From: Lentisphaeria bacterium
GTDB lineage: Bacteria; Verrucomicrobiota; Lentisphaeria; Victivallales; UBA1829
Length of the DNA: 64,000 bases
Direction: 5' to 3'
Assembly (NCBI GenBank): GCA_003526375.1
Contig: DPDG01000096.1
Location: 48,545 to 112,544 of the forward strand
Below the pieces are notes generated by a model. That model searched no databases. It was given only the letters and a program-made list of their open reading frames with translations, and had not been told where the DNA came from. The position numbers and the translations under genes were made by a program. The first letter of the stretch is position 1. Every line of letters starts with the position of its first letter. Of the stretch, positions 1-8,864 are shown in pieces.

Positions 1-2
1 CC

Positions 3-65
3 AAAGAGGACCTCGAAACATTCTTTTTTGGAAAAATTGAAGAAGATAATCTGGAAAAAGCGTAA
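3..65 (+). CDS. C-terminal end of an upstream gene (partial)
   Basis: The open frame entering the window codes for 20 residues ending in NLEKA and stops at TAA (63-65), 66 bp before the ABC-2 permease. The visible tail is acidic and carries no diagnostic motif. An ABC transporter ATP-binding subunit is the natural partner of the permease genes that follow, but this is inferred from position only; the rest of the gene lies outside the window. Confidence 0.6.
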   Translation, partial: KEDLETFFFGKIEEDNLEKA

Positions 66-131
66 GTGGATGCTATATTTATCAATGGGCAGGGATTAAT
101 CTAACAAAAATAACTAAGGGAGCGTGTCAAG

Positions 132-863
132 ATGAGTGAGATCATGGCAATCGCAAGCGGAACGTGGAAAAACATTCTGCGAATGAAGGTAGTGTACTTC
201 TTAATTCTGTGCGTCTGGATCCTGATAGGAAGCGCCGCATTGTACGAGGTTCTTTCGATGGGACAGCACAAACCGTTGATGATCGACGTGTCATTGGCGT
301 TGAATGCGGTGGCAGCCGCACTGGTAGTGATCTCGATCACATTCGAGATTCCGCGTGAACTCAGACAGGGAGTGGCATCCACTCTGCTGACGAAATCCCT
401 CGGCAGAACTCAGTATCTTGCAGGCAAACTGATCGGCATCGCTTTCGCGGCGATCGTAATCTGCGCGCTGATTACTTTCGGTTCTTTCGTGATTTTCTCC
501 TACACATTCTCCGAGTCCATCGCTCTCCCGATGTTCCAGGCACAGCTTCTCCAGATCCTGAGCATCATCCCGATGGCTGCAATCGGTGTTTTCTTTGCGA
601 CACTCTTCCCGGAAGTTGTCGCTCCGGTTCTTACGATCATCGTAATCTGGTTCTCCTACTCTGTCGGAGTTCTCCAGAAAGTCCCGCTGCTCTACGGAGG
701 CATCCTTCCGAATCTGGACCTTTTCAATTTCAGAGCGCAGGCGGTTTATCATGCCGATATTCCGTGGTCCTATGTCGGGCTTGTCACGCTGTGGGGAATT
801 GCATTCGCAATTTTTGCGCTGATGCTCACAAGTCTTTTCTTCAAAGTCAAAGACATTAAGTAA
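132..863 (+). CDS. ABC-2 type transporter permease
   Basis: A 243-residue inner-membrane protein with about six hydrophobic segments, the first at roughly residues 18-42. The order of segments, with a long first loop and a conserved EIPREL...LTKSL...YLAGK stretch after the second helix, fits ABC-2 family export permeases. The 267-aa protein at 2616 carries the matching EIPRDI...LSKPI...YMLGK stretch, so the two probably form a heteromeric permease. The ATPase is probably the gene that ends at position 65. The start has a GGGAG element about 10 bases upstream. The exported substrate cannot be told from sequence. Confidence 0.85.
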   Translation: MSEIMAIASGTWKNILRMKVVYFLILCVWILIGSAALYEVLSMGQHKPLMIDVSLALNAVAAALVVISITFEIPRELRQGVASTLLTKSLGRTQYLAGKLIGIAFAAIVICALITFGSFVIFSYTFSESIALPMFQAQLLQILSIIPMAAIGVFFATLFPEVVAPVLTIIVIWFSYSVGVLQKVPLLYGGILPNLDLFNFRAQAVYHADIPWSYVGLVTLWGIAFAIFALMLTSLFFKVKDIK

Positions 864-880
864 TAAGGGTGAAAGCTACT

Positions 881-1861
881 ATGAAAAAAGATACTCTTAT
901 CCGTGTCGTGGTAATGGTTGTCGCACTTCTCGCAGCATCCTATCTTGCCAATATCCTGACTCCCATGCAGAAAGAAATTTCGATTGAAAAGGGAGAACTC
1001 ACCAAAGCTCCGATTGCCGGTCTTCACAAGATCATGGCGGATGTTGCATGGATGCGTTTCATCAATGTCGCCGGTGGCATGGACACCATCGACACGAAGA
1101 ATGTCGATAAAATCTCCGCCATGCTCGAAAAGATCATTGCCTATGATCCGAACTTCGAAGAAATGTATCAGAGCGGTGTTCTCTGCATGAGCAATGCCGA
1201 CCCCAAGAAAGCCATTGAATTCCTGAAGAAAGCTTGCGACAATGAATATCTGAAGAATAATTCCAAGCTGCCTTTCAATGCGGGATTCCTGCTTTCACGC
1301 ACGATCGTCGACCAGAATGATCCCAACAACATTCTTTCAAAGCCGGATTACACCCAGGCTGCGAAATATTTCAGAATGGCGATGCAGCGTTCTTCCCAGC
1401 CTGAACCTTATGTGGTGAGCAGCTACATCAGAGCCAAAGCGAAAGCCAAAGCGGAAGCAGACAAGAAAATTGATGAATACTATGCGACGCTTTCTGTTCT
1501 TTATGATGAGTGGAAAGCATCCAAGAAAGGTTCTTTTGAAGGCACGATCGTAGAGACCAGCTCCATTCCGGATCTGGAATCCCGTCTTCTCAAAGCGGCT
1601 CAGAACGCCAAGAACCCGGTTGACTATGACGGCAATCCGATCAAACCGCTTCCGGAATCTCTGGCTCTCATCGCAAAAGTCCAGCAGGAAGTTCTTGCCG
1701 ACAATCATCTCTGCCCGAACTGCATTACACCGACCCCCGCCGGAGCGAAATTCTGCACATCCTGCGGAACCAAGGTTGCAGTCTGGGGAACCTGCAAGAC
1801 TTGTCAGAAGGTTCTGACCGGCGGCAACTACTGCGCCGACTGCGGCACCAAGAACAAATAA
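881..1861 (+). CDS. Membrane-anchored TPR-like protein with two C-terminal zinc ribbons
   Basis: About 326 residues. One N-terminal transmembrane segment (residues 6-25) is followed by a helical region with tetratricopeptide-like pairs (about 60-230). The tail holds two CxxC-x(n)-CxxC zinc ribbons, CPNC/CTSC and CKTC/CADC. I prefer the ATG at 881, with AAGGG 11 bases upstream, over an in-frame GTG at 869 that overlaps this ribosome-binding site. It lies 17 bp after one ABC-2 permease and in the same apparent operon as a second, so a role in the export complex is likely. With a single N-terminal anchor the zinc ribbons would face the periplasm, unless the first segment is inverted. Function unknown. 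Confidence 0.75.
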   Translation: MKKDTLIRVVVMVVALLAASYLANILTPMQKEISIEKGELTKAPIAGLHKIMADVAWMRFINVAGGMDTIDTKNVDKISAMLEKIIAYDPNFEEMYQSGVLCMSNADPKKAIEFLKKACDNEYLKNNSKLPFNAGFLLSRTIVDQNDPNNILSKPDYTQAAKYFRMAMQRSSQPEPYVVSSYIRAKAKAKAEADKKIDEYYATLSVLYDEWKASKKGSFEGTIVETSSIPDLESRLLKAAQNAKNPVDYDGNPIKPLPESLALIAKVQQEVLADNHLCPNCITPTPAGAKFCTSCGTKVAVWGTCKTCQKVLTGGNYCADCGTKNK

Positions 1862-1884
1862 CCTGAATCGGCAGAGTCATACTT

Positions 1885-2616
1885 ATGACACAGAAAAAAA
1901 AGATCGGTTTGATTTTTATAATCGTACCGGTCTTTTTGCTTTATTTTCTATCCGAGGCAGTTCTGCGGGAAGCGGCGGTAGCCAATATCAATCCTCAGAA
2001 AGTGAAGATTGATTCCATTCTCAATGAACTGCCCGAATCCATTCGCGATCTGATTACTTACCGTATCACACGGACAGAGATGCTGAACGACCTTGCTGCG
2101 GCCGAAACGGAAGAAGAAAAACTCGCAGCAATGGTTTCCCTCGGCATTTATACCCGTGACCCGGAGGAAAAAGAAAAAATCCTCTGGGATGTGCGCAGTC
2201 ATTATGCGGACAAACCGGAATCCGCTCCTGCTTTTGCCTATTATCTTCTGAACGAAGAAAATCCGAAAAAGATTTCCATTCCGGAATATCAGGCTTACCT
2301 CAGGAAGTTTCCGCAGCAGTATCAGTTCAATATCTGGGCGCTTGGGCTGAATCGCCTGAATGACCTCAGAAAGAAAATCACGTGGAAAGACCGTCTGGAT
2401 TTCCTGAAGCCGCTGCTTGAAATGAAACCGGAATTCAGGGATTACTCGGTTCTTTATACGGAGATATCCAGAATCGCAGGACGTTTTGAATTCCGTGACA
2501 TTGAAGAAAAAGCCGAAGCTCTGTATGATGAGAGCAGACTTTGCCCCTCAATTACGGAATTCATCATGCAGGAAGAAATGGAAAAAATGAATGCTGCGGG
2601 AAAGGATAAGAAATAA
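1885..2616 (+). CDS. Membrane-anchored helical protein of the ABC-2 operon, function unknown
   Basis: 243 residues with a lysine-rich N-terminus and one hydrophobic segment (about 8-27), then a highly charged, mostly helical domain without Cys or recognisable catalytic motifs. The stop codon overlaps the ATG of the next permease by one base (TAATG), which indicates translational coupling and a stable complex with that permease. I recognise no family. It is best read as an accessory subunit of the exporter, on context alone. Confidence 0.7.
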   Translation: MTQKKKIGLIFIIVPVFLLYFLSEAVLREAAVANINPQKVKIDSILNELPESIRDLITYRITRTEMLNDLAAAETEEEKLAAMVSLGIYTRDPEEKEKILWDVRSHYADKPESAPAFAYYLLNEENPKKISIPEYQAYLRKFPQQYQFNIWALGLNRLNDLRKKITWKDRLDFLKPLLEMKPEFRDYSVLYTEISRIAGRFEFRDIEEKAEALYDESRLCPSITEFIMQEEMEKMNAAGKDKK

Positions 2617-3419
2617 TGTTTGCAATTACTTTGCTCAGTATCAAGCGGATGAAGGAACCGGCATTCTTTATTTTCCTTTCCATTACTTTGGTAATATCCT
2701 ATTTCATGGCGGATCTTGATCCCCTGACGCAGCAGGTTTCCGGAGATTCCATTTTTGCGCAGGTGCTGGATGCCGGACGCAGTTCACAGCCGCTGCTCTC
2801 CGCCTCTTTCGTCATGTTCATTGTCTGTGCGGTTCTGGGAGGATTCCTCGGAGCGTCTGAAATTCCGAGGGACATCTCATCCGACCTGATTCTCATCATC
2901 CTCTCCAAGCCAATCAAGAAAATTGATTATATGCTTGGAAAATATTTCGGTATGCTCATTGTCTGCGCCTGCCTTTTCGTCATCTCCGAAGCGGTTATTT
3001 ATGTGACCCATTACATCAATACAAAAGAGCTGTATTCGATGATGCTGATGCTGAAACAGCTCTACCTGCTCCTGGCATTCATTCCCTACTGTGCGATGAT
3101 CATCATGATTTCCTGCTTCACGGGAGAGCTGGCGGCAATGATCGTTTCATTCTTCTATCTTGTGTTCTCACTCTCATTCAGCTTCATTCCGATTGCCATG
3201 GCAATGCTTCCGAAAGGGATTGCGGGCGCAGCCGGCGGCGTCATTTTCGTCCTGTATTATTTCTTCCCGAATTTTATCTTCTATTTTCAGGATTTCAAGA
3301 TGTTCGGACTGGTCTTCATCATGCTGCTGATCTATTCTTTCAGTCTTGCGGCAATCTTTCTTGCCGTCGCTGTCGGCAGACTTGAAACCAGAGACTTCTC
3401 CAAGAGTTCCGATCTCTGA
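2616..3419 (+). CDS. ABC-2 type transporter permease, second subunit
   Basis: 267 residues with about six transmembrane helices. Between the second and third lies EIPRDI...LSKPI...YMLGK, the counterpart of the motif in the permease at 132. That similarity and the shared operon suggest the two are diverged paralogues forming one heterodimeric channel. The family exports lipids, polysaccharides or drugs, or in some bacteria serves gliding and cell-envelope functions. Nothing here fixes the substrate. Confidence 0.85.
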   Translation: MFAITLLSIKRMKEPAFFIFLSITLVISYFMADLDPLTQQVSGDSIFAQVLDAGRSSQPLLSASFVMFIVCAVLGGFLGASEIPRDISSDLILIILSKPIKKIDYMLGKYFGMLIVCACLFVISEAVIYVTHYINTKELYSMMLMLKQLYLLLAFIPYCAMIIMISCFTGELAAMIVSFFYLVFSLSFSFIPIAMAMLPKGIAGAAGGVIFVLYYFFPNFIFYFQDFKMFGLVFIMLLIYSFSLAAIFLAVAVGRLETRDFSKSSDL

Positions 3420-3447
3420 TCCTGATTTCTAAAAAAGGGGCGGCTTC

Positions 3448-4158
3448 ATGCGGTTGTTTGTACTGTCGGTCATTTTGTTTCTGTCTTTTTTCCCCCTCCA
3501 TGCGGATATTTTTTCACTATGGCCGTTCCGGGGCAACTCGTCCGCATCTGCGAAAGGGGACAGCGTAACGGATATTCTGGAGCCGCAGAAGCTCTGGCAG
3601 GAAAAGATTGTCATCAACGGGCGCAACATGGAAATGGGTGTCGCGCTGGTGGACCGGACACTGAAAGATGCACTCCGGCTGCTGCGGATCAAATATCCTG
3701 ATGCGCCGTTGGCGGTCAATTCCAATTCCGTCCTTTTCGAGATACCCCTTGAAAACGGTTTCCGCAGGAGAATTTTCCTCGTCGGTTTCGACGGCAAAGA
3801 CACCATTGTCCAATTTACAATGGACATCCCTCAGACAGGTCTCAACACATCGGTGCCGTGGCCGTCTGAATTGCCGCTTCCCCCCGGCGCAACTCCCGTC
3901 ACAGTCATGAAGTTTCCGGCAAGAAAGTCTGTTTACGGAACATTCAAGAGCCCCTATGACAAACAATCCGTCCTGTCGGATCTGCTCAAAGCGCTGCGGT
4001 CGGACGGCTGGAAAAGCGCGGGAGAGGCGGCATCTTCCGCCGCGTCCGGCGATATTTTTCTCAGGAATGACGGTTCGGAAATGATGGTTATCGGAACCAT
4101 GCAGGATGACAAGACGGGGACCTCCCGCGGCACGCTGTATCTGCGCCGCCTGAAATAA
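3448..4158 (+). CDS. Exported protein of unknown function
   Basis: 236 residues with a clear Sec signal peptide (hydrophobic stretch about 3-18, probable cleavage after HA at 18-19). The mature part is a mixed alpha/beta domain without cysteines, and its sequence hints at two similar halves. A GGGG element 8 bases before the ATG supports the start. It follows the ABC-2 genes by 28 bp and may end that operon. I do not recognise the family and assign no function. Confidence 0.7.
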   Translation: MRLFVLSVILFLSFFPLHADIFSLWPFRGNSSASAKGDSVTDILEPQKLWQEKIVINGRNMEMGVALVDRTLKDALRLLRIKYPDAPLAVNSNSVLFEIPLENGFRRRIFLVGFDGKDTIVQFTMDIPQTGLNTSVPWPSELPLPPGATPVTVMKFPARKSVYGTFKSPYDKQSVLSDLLKALRSDGWKSAGEAASSAASGDIFLRNDGSEMMVIGTMQDDKTGTSRGTLYLRRLK

Positions 4159-4236
4159 ATACTCCCATCGGCATACAGTCTTCCGCAATGTCCCTGCTGC
4201 CGGATAAAAAAAAGACGGATTCAAACGATATCCTGC

Positions 4237-4264
4237 TTGCGATTTATCAAATCATGGATATATT
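4237..4264 (+). promoter_or_regulatory. Possible promoter for the metallophosphoesterase operon
   Basis: TTGCGA, 16 bases, TATATT, in an A+T-rich stretch of the 181-bp gap after 4158. It is weaker than the other promoters in the window. The rest of this gap shows no open frame or hairpin. Confidence 0.35.
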
Positions 4265-4339
4265 TCATAACATTATACTGTTGATGTATTTTATGAATAA
4301 AGTGACCTTAAAACAGTCGGGGATACAGAAAGATTTGAG

Positions 4340-5149
4340 ATGAAGTACGCGATATTAAGTGACATTCATGGAAACCTGGAGGCTTTTACAACCGTTCTGC
4401 AGAAATGCAAAGAGCTTGAAGTGGATCAATATATCTGCCTGGGTGATATTGTCGGCTACAATGCGAATCCGAAAGAATGTCTGGATATCATCCGCACCCT
4501 CCCGCTTGCCGGTGTCGTCAAGGGCAATCACGACGAGTATGCGTCCAATAATGACGAGGTCATGGAAGGGTTCAATCCGCACGCGAGAACTGCGGTTCTC
4601 TGGACCAAAGCCCAGTTAACCTATGAAGACAGGGCATGGCTCTCCTCCCTCCCGATGCGCCTCACGGTCAAAGGCACCTCCATCACCGCAGTGCATGCCA
4701 CGCTCGACAGTCCGGATGCGTGGGGCTATATTTTCGACGTTCACCATGCGGCGGACAATTTTGCCTATCAGTTCACGCAGGTCTGTTTCTGCGGTCATTC
4801 CCACGTCCCGGTCGGATTCTGCAAGAAACCCATCACACTTCACTCCGAGCGGCAGATAGATGAGATCCGGGAATGGGTCGCCAGACCGGAAGAAGGCGCA
4901 ATCATCAATCCGAACGAAGCGGACTCCATTGAAGTGGAGCTTCTCACCGGCTATAAATATCTTTTGAACGTCGGAAGCATCGGGCAGCCGAGAAACAAAG
5001 ACCCGCGTGCCTCTTTCGCCGTTTATGATTCGGATGAAAGGCGGGTCACGAGGTATCGCCTGCCTTATGACATCAGAACGACTCAGGAAAAGATTCTTGC
5101 AGCCCAGCTTCCGGAAAGACTTGCCTCGCGCCTCGAACGCGGGAGCTGA
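4340..5149 (+). CDS. Metallophosphoesterase (calcineurin-like)
   Basis: 269 residues. The dinuclear metal site of the family is visible: SDIHGN at 8-13, GDIVGYN at about 35, GNHDE at about 61, an H at HATLD and GHSHVP at about 152. The length and plan match the small cytosolic YfcE/DR1281-type phosphodiesterases, whose physiological substrates are mostly unknown. An insertion of about 40 residues after GHSHVP is rich in charged residues. It starts a new transcription unit and lies 22 bp before a GT9 gene. No signal peptide. Confidence 0.85.
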   Translation: MKYAILSDIHGNLEAFTTVLQKCKELEVDQYICLGDIVGYNANPKECLDIIRTLPLAGVVKGNHDEYASNNDEVMEGFNPHARTAVLWTKAQLTYEDRAWLSSLPMRLTVKGTSITAVHATLDSPDAWGYIFDVHHAADNFAYQFTQVCFCGHSHVPVGFCKKPITLHSERQIDEIREWVARPEEGAIINPNEADSIEVELLTGYKYLLNVGSIGQPRNKDPRASFAVYDSDERRVTRYRLPYDIRTTQEKILAAQLPERLASRLERGS

Positions 5150-5171
5150 TCCGGTGCAAAGCCAGCGGAAC

Positions 5172-6224
5172 ATGAGATTTCTTATCGTCAAACCCAGCAG
5201 TCTGGGTGACATTCTTCATGCATTTCCCGCGGTTGAGGCACTGCGCAAGGCATATCCCGGAGCGGTCATAGACTGGGTAGTCAACCCCGCTTTTGCAGGA
5301 CTTCTTGATTATATGCCCGGAATCGACCGCAGAATTCTTTTCCGCCGGAAAGAACTGGGAAAATGGAACACTTTTTTTTCCGAGTTTTTCTCACTTTGGA
5401 AAGAGATACGGAAGAACAGTTATGACGCTGTGATTGATCTGCAGGGGCTTATGCGGAGCGCACTGGTGGCGCGTCTTGCGAAAGCACCGGAATATTACGG
5501 TCCGGGCCATGTAAAGGAAAATCTCGCAAAACTCTGTTACAGCAAGAAACTTTCCTATCCGCCGGATGTCTTTCATGCTGTGGAACGCAACTGTGAAATG
5601 ATCCGGCAGATTCCCGGTGTGGCAGAGGCTGATCCGTATTTCGGGCTCCCGGTATTGCCGGAGCAGAAAGAAAAAGCGGAAAAACTTCTGGCGGCGGAAG
5701 GATTCACGCGGAAAAGCGACGCTTCATGGATTGCGGTCGCGCCGGGAGCCAGATGGGTGACAAAGCAGTGGCCGCCGGAGTTTTTTGCAGAAGTAATGCG
5801 CGGGATTGCGGAAAAAAGAAGCCGCGTTTCGTTTCTGCTGCTCGGTTCGCCCGCGGAAAAAGAGCTTGCGGAAAAAGTGAAAGAGTCACTGGGAAATGGG
5901 ATCGAGGTGCTGGATCTCTGCGGGAAAACAGATCTCGGAGAACTTGTCGAGCTGATCCGCATGACGGACCTTCTGATCTGCAATGACAGCGGCCCCATGC
6001 ACATTGCGGCGGCGGCAGGGACAAGGGTTCTGGCATTTTTCGGACCGACCTATCCGGAGCTGACGGGGCCTTATTGTAAAATAAAAAGAGTTTTTCAGCC
6101 GAAACTGGATTGCATAAAATGTTTCAGGAAGTATTGTCAGAATACCCTGTGCCACCGTTCCATATCAACCGGAGAAGTTGTCGACTCCGCCTTGGAGTTG
6201 ACGGGAAGGAGTAAGAATTCATGA
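5172..6224 (+). CDS. Glycosyltransferase family 9, ADP-heptose:LPS heptosyltransferase type
   Basis: 350 residues. The N-terminal Rossmann domain begins KPSSLGDILHAFPAVEAL, the acceptor-side motif of GT9. The nucleotide-sugar domain has CNDSGPMHIAAAAGT at about 270-284 and FFGPT. A cysteine cluster (Cys at about 312, 315, 320 and 325) follows near the C-terminus. I chose ATG 5172 because the family N-terminus (MRFLIVKPSS) starts there; the longer frame runs through the previous gene. The gene supports an LPS core in the outer membrane. Exact donor and acceptor are not determinable. Confidence 0.88.
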   Translation: MRFLIVKPSSLGDILHAFPAVEALRKAYPGAVIDWVVNPAFAGLLDYMPGIDRRILFRRKELGKWNTFFSEFFSLWKEIRKNSYDAVIDLQGLMRSALVARLAKAPEYYGPGHVKENLAKLCYSKKLSYPPDVFHAVERNCEMIRQIPGVAEADPYFGLPVLPEQKEKAEKLLAAEGFTRKSDASWIAVAPGARWVTKQWPPEFFAEVMRGIAEKRSRVSFLLLGSPAEKELAEKVKESLGNGIEVLDLCGKTDLGELVELIRMTDLLICNDSGPMHIAAAAGTRVLAFFGPTYPELTGPYCKIKRVFQPKLDCIKCFRKYCQNTLCHRSISTGEVVDSALELTGRSKNS

Positions 6225-7195
6225 GATCATTCCGAGTCGCCGCCATATCCACGATTTTTCTGTCGGCAGTTTTTTTCCTGCTCTCATCCAGTGCTTCCGC
6301 ACAGGTTGCCCTGAGTGTGGAAATCTCACAGTTGAACTACCTTCAATATGAGCCGGTTTACCTGCGGGTCACGATGCGCAATTACAGCGGACATCCTCTC
6401 GCATTCGGAGAGAATGAGGGCCTGCGCGGGCGTCTCCGCTTCGAGATCAATTCTCCGGGGCGCAATCAGTATGCACAGCTTCTGACCAACGAATATCCTG
6501 CCATGCGCGGTGTAATCCTCCAGCCCGGAGCATCGCGGACTTTCACATTCAATGTCTCCAACTACTACAATGTCAAACAGCTCGGGCATTACTCCATCCG
6601 TGCGATCCTTTCCCATCCCCAACTGAAAGCGGAGTATGGTTCCAAGCAGGTTCATTTCACAGTCGTCAAAGGGTTGACGCAGTGGGAATCCGTAGTCGGA
6701 GTGCCGAAATTCTCCGGCAAAAGCCGGAATCAGCAGAATGAAACCATCGAAACCAGAAAATACAGCATTCTCACCTACAATACAGGACGGGCATTTTTTC
6801 ATGCGCTGATGATCGAGGACGAGGAACGGGTCTATGTGGTCCGTAAGCTCGCGCTGGATCTCGGCAAAAACCTTGCGCCCCACTGTGCGGTTGACGATAT
6901 GAGCCGGCTGAATATCATCGCGGCGGCAAGCCCGAAGGTTTATATTTACTATCAGTTCGATACCAGCGGAAAGCTTGAAAAACGCGATGTCAGAATCAAA
7001 ACGGATACGACGCCGAGACTGGTGGTCAACAGAGAGCTTGGAACCGTCATTGTCGACGGCGGACGTGTCGCGCGCCGCGATCTCGACTACGAAGAAATCA
7101 AGGAACTGCCTTTCATCCGTACCGCAATGGAAGAAAATGTCAAGGATATCACCGAAGGCAAAAGCATTCTCGATCAGGCGGAGGAAGATGAGTAA
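6221..7195 (+). CDS. Exported beta-rich protein of unknown function
   Basis: 324 residues with a signal peptide (hydrophobic 8-24, cleavage after ASA at about 27). The first half reads like an immunoglobulin-like beta-sandwich (LSVEISQLNYLQYEPVYLRV, repeated short strands). The second half is mixed and ends in an acidic tail. Its ATG overlaps the GT9 stop (ATGA) and its own end overlaps the mtnA start by 8 bp, so all three are probably translationally coupled. I recognise no enzyme motif. Confidence 0.7.
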   Translation: MRSFRVAAISTIFLSAVFFLLSSSASAQVALSVEISQLNYLQYEPVYLRVTMRNYSGHPLAFGENEGLRGRLRFEINSPGRNQYAQLLTNEYPAMRGVILQPGASRTFTFNVSNYYNVKQLGHYSIRAILSHPQLKAEYGSKQVHFTVVKGLTQWESVVGVPKFSGKSRNQQNETIETRKYSILTYNTGRAFFHALMIEDEERVYVVRKLALDLGKNLAPHCAVDDMSRLNIIAAASPKVYIYYQFDTSGKLEKRDVRIKTDTTPRLVVNRELGTVIVDGGRVARRDLDYEEIKELPFIRTAMEENVKDITEGKSILDQAEEDE

Positions 7196-8300
7196 CGTCA
7201 TCGACACGGTTTCATGGCTCGCCCCGGACGGTTCCCGTCATTTTCAGTGGACGGATCAGGCGGATTTATCCGGTGGAAAACTCAGGATCATAGATCAGCG
7301 GGAACTCCCCGGAAAACTGGTCTATCTGTGCATGGACAGCATTGAAGAAGCTTGCGATGCAATCAAAACACTCGCCGTGCGCGGCGCCCCTGCAATCGGA
7401 TGCGCCGCCGGACTCGCACTCGCCGCTTCCGGATGGCATATCCGCACGGATGATGCCGGAGAATTCCTGAACCAGTTGCGGAAACAGGCCTCCTGCCTCA
7501 ATTCCTCGCGCCCCACCGCCGTCAATCTCTCCTGGGCGTTGAACCGCTGCCTGAAACATCTGGAGGAGCAAAAGACAACCGGCGTTGCAGAATTGAAGAA
7601 AGAGCTTCTGAAAGAGGCACTGACAATTCTCCATGAAGACATCGGGCTCTGCGACAGAATCGGGGAACACGGTTCCTCCCTGCTCGCCGACGGGATGGGA
7701 ATTCTTACCCACTGCAATGCAGGCGCACTGGCGGCAGGCGGCAACGGCACCGCGCTGGCTCCGGTCTATGCCGCAATGCAGAAAGGAATGAGGCTCAAGG
7801 TTTACTCCGATGAAACACGCCCGCTGCTTCAAGGCTCGCGCCTGACGGCATGGGAACTGATGCGCGCGGGGGCGGATGTAACGACGATCTGCGACAACAT
7901 GGCGGCGCAGGTCATGCGCGAAGGCAGAATTCAGGCGGTCATCGTCGGCGCGGACCGGATCGCATCCAACGGAGATACCGCCAACAAGATCGGCACCTAC
8001 GGCGCAGCGGTTCTGGCGCATTACCACAAGATTCCTTTCTATGTGGCGGCGCCTTACTCGACATTCGACCTGAATCTGAAAAGCGGCGCCGATATTCCGA
8101 TTGAACAGCGCGATTCTGCGGAAATCACCGGAATCCCCGGAAAAGCGACTGCGCCGGAAGGCGTCAAAACATACAATCCGGCATTCGACGTCACACCCCA
8201 TGAACTGATCCGCGCATTCATCACGGATCGCGGAGTGATCGAGCCGCCGTTTGCAGAAAATCTTGCATTCTTCACAGAAGATGAAAATCTGAATCAATAA
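7188..8300 (+). CDS. mtnA: Methylthioribose-1-phosphate isomerase
   Basis: 370 residues, the usual size. The enzyme converts 5-methylthioribose 1-phosphate to methylthioribulose 1-phosphate in methionine salvage, in the cytosol. RGAPAIG at 65-71, THCNAGALA with the family's catalytic cysteine at 176, and VGADRIASNGDTANKIGTY with the catalytic Asp at 256 are all present. eIF2B-like paralogues lack this combination. The start at 7188 (MSNVIDTVSW) matches the family; a longer frame would run back through the upstream gene. GGAGG lies just before it. No other salvage gene is nearby. Confidence 0.93.
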   Translation: MSNVIDTVSWLAPDGSRHFQWTDQADLSGGKLRIIDQRELPGKLVYLCMDSIEEACDAIKTLAVRGAPAIGCAAGLALAASGWHIRTDDAGEFLNQLRKQASCLNSSRPTAVNLSWALNRCLKHLEEQKTTGVAELKKELLKEALTILHEDIGLCDRIGEHGSSLLADGMGILTHCNAGALAAGGNGTALAPVYAAMQKGMRLKVYSDETRPLLQGSRLTAWELMRAGADVTTICDNMAAQVMREGRIQAVIVGADRIASNGDTANKIGTYGAAVLAHYHKIPFYVAAPYSTFDLNLKSGADIPIEQRDSAEITGIPGKATAPEGVKTYNPAFDVTPHELIRAFITDRGVIEPPFAENLAFFTEDENLNQ

Positions 8301-8318
8301 AAAGAGGGAGGCCCCCAC

Positions 8319-8843
8319 ATGAAACATCTTATTTTCGCACTCGCAATTTTCCTGACGGCGGCAGGCGTTCACGCTCAGAACCGGACCACATTCAAAACAA
8401 CACAGGAAGCCGTACGTTATTATGAAGAACTCGTGGGCTCTCTGATCCAGCAGGTCAAACTCATGCAGGATGACAACGCAACCTTGCAGGCAAGTGTGCT
8501 CGACCTGAAAAAACAGGTCAATGTCCTTACCGCCAAAGCGCAGAATACGGACCGGGAACTCGAAGCGTTGAAAAAACAGATTGCAGCGGATGCGGAAACC
8601 CGCAAGGCGCAGCTCAACAAACTGGCGGACAAACTGATAAATCAACCCGCGCAGAGAGTGCAGACTCCGGCTCAGGAAATTCCCCAGGGGGAATTCATCG
8701 AACATACCGTGGAACCCGGAACCACGCTTTCCGCACTCTCCAAAGCATACGGCGTCACGGTTTCAGACATCAAAAAAGCCAACAGGCTTTCCAGCGACAA
8801 TATCAGGGTCGGGCAGAAGCTTCTGATTCCAGCCAAACGATAA
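8319..8843 (+). CDS. Exported coiled-coil protein with C-terminal LysM domain
   Basis: 174 residues. Signal peptide 1-19, a probable coiled coil (about 35-105, heptad-rich with many Gln, Leu and Lys), then one LysM domain (about 131-173: HTVEPGTTLSALSKAYGVTVSDIKKAN...VGQKLLIP). LysM binds peptidoglycan, so the protein probably sits in the periplasm on the cell wall. A GGGAGG site lies 8 bp before the ATG. It follows mtnA by 18 bp. Confidence 0.88.
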   Translation: MKHLIFALAIFLTAAGVHAQNRTTFKTTQEAVRYYEELVGSLIQQVKLMQDDNATLQASVLDLKKQVNVLTAKAQNTDRELEALKKQIAADAETRKAQLNKLADKLINQPAQRVQTPAQEIPQGEFIEHTVEPGTTLSALSKAYGVTVSDIKKANRLSSDNIRVGQKLLIPAKR

Positions 8844-8864
8844 CCAGCCACCGGAAGGTCCCCC

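Noticed and set aside
5007..5171. Longer start for the GT9 gene
   Set aside because: The extra residues run out of frame through the metallophosphoesterase gene; the GT9 N-terminal motif begins at 5172.
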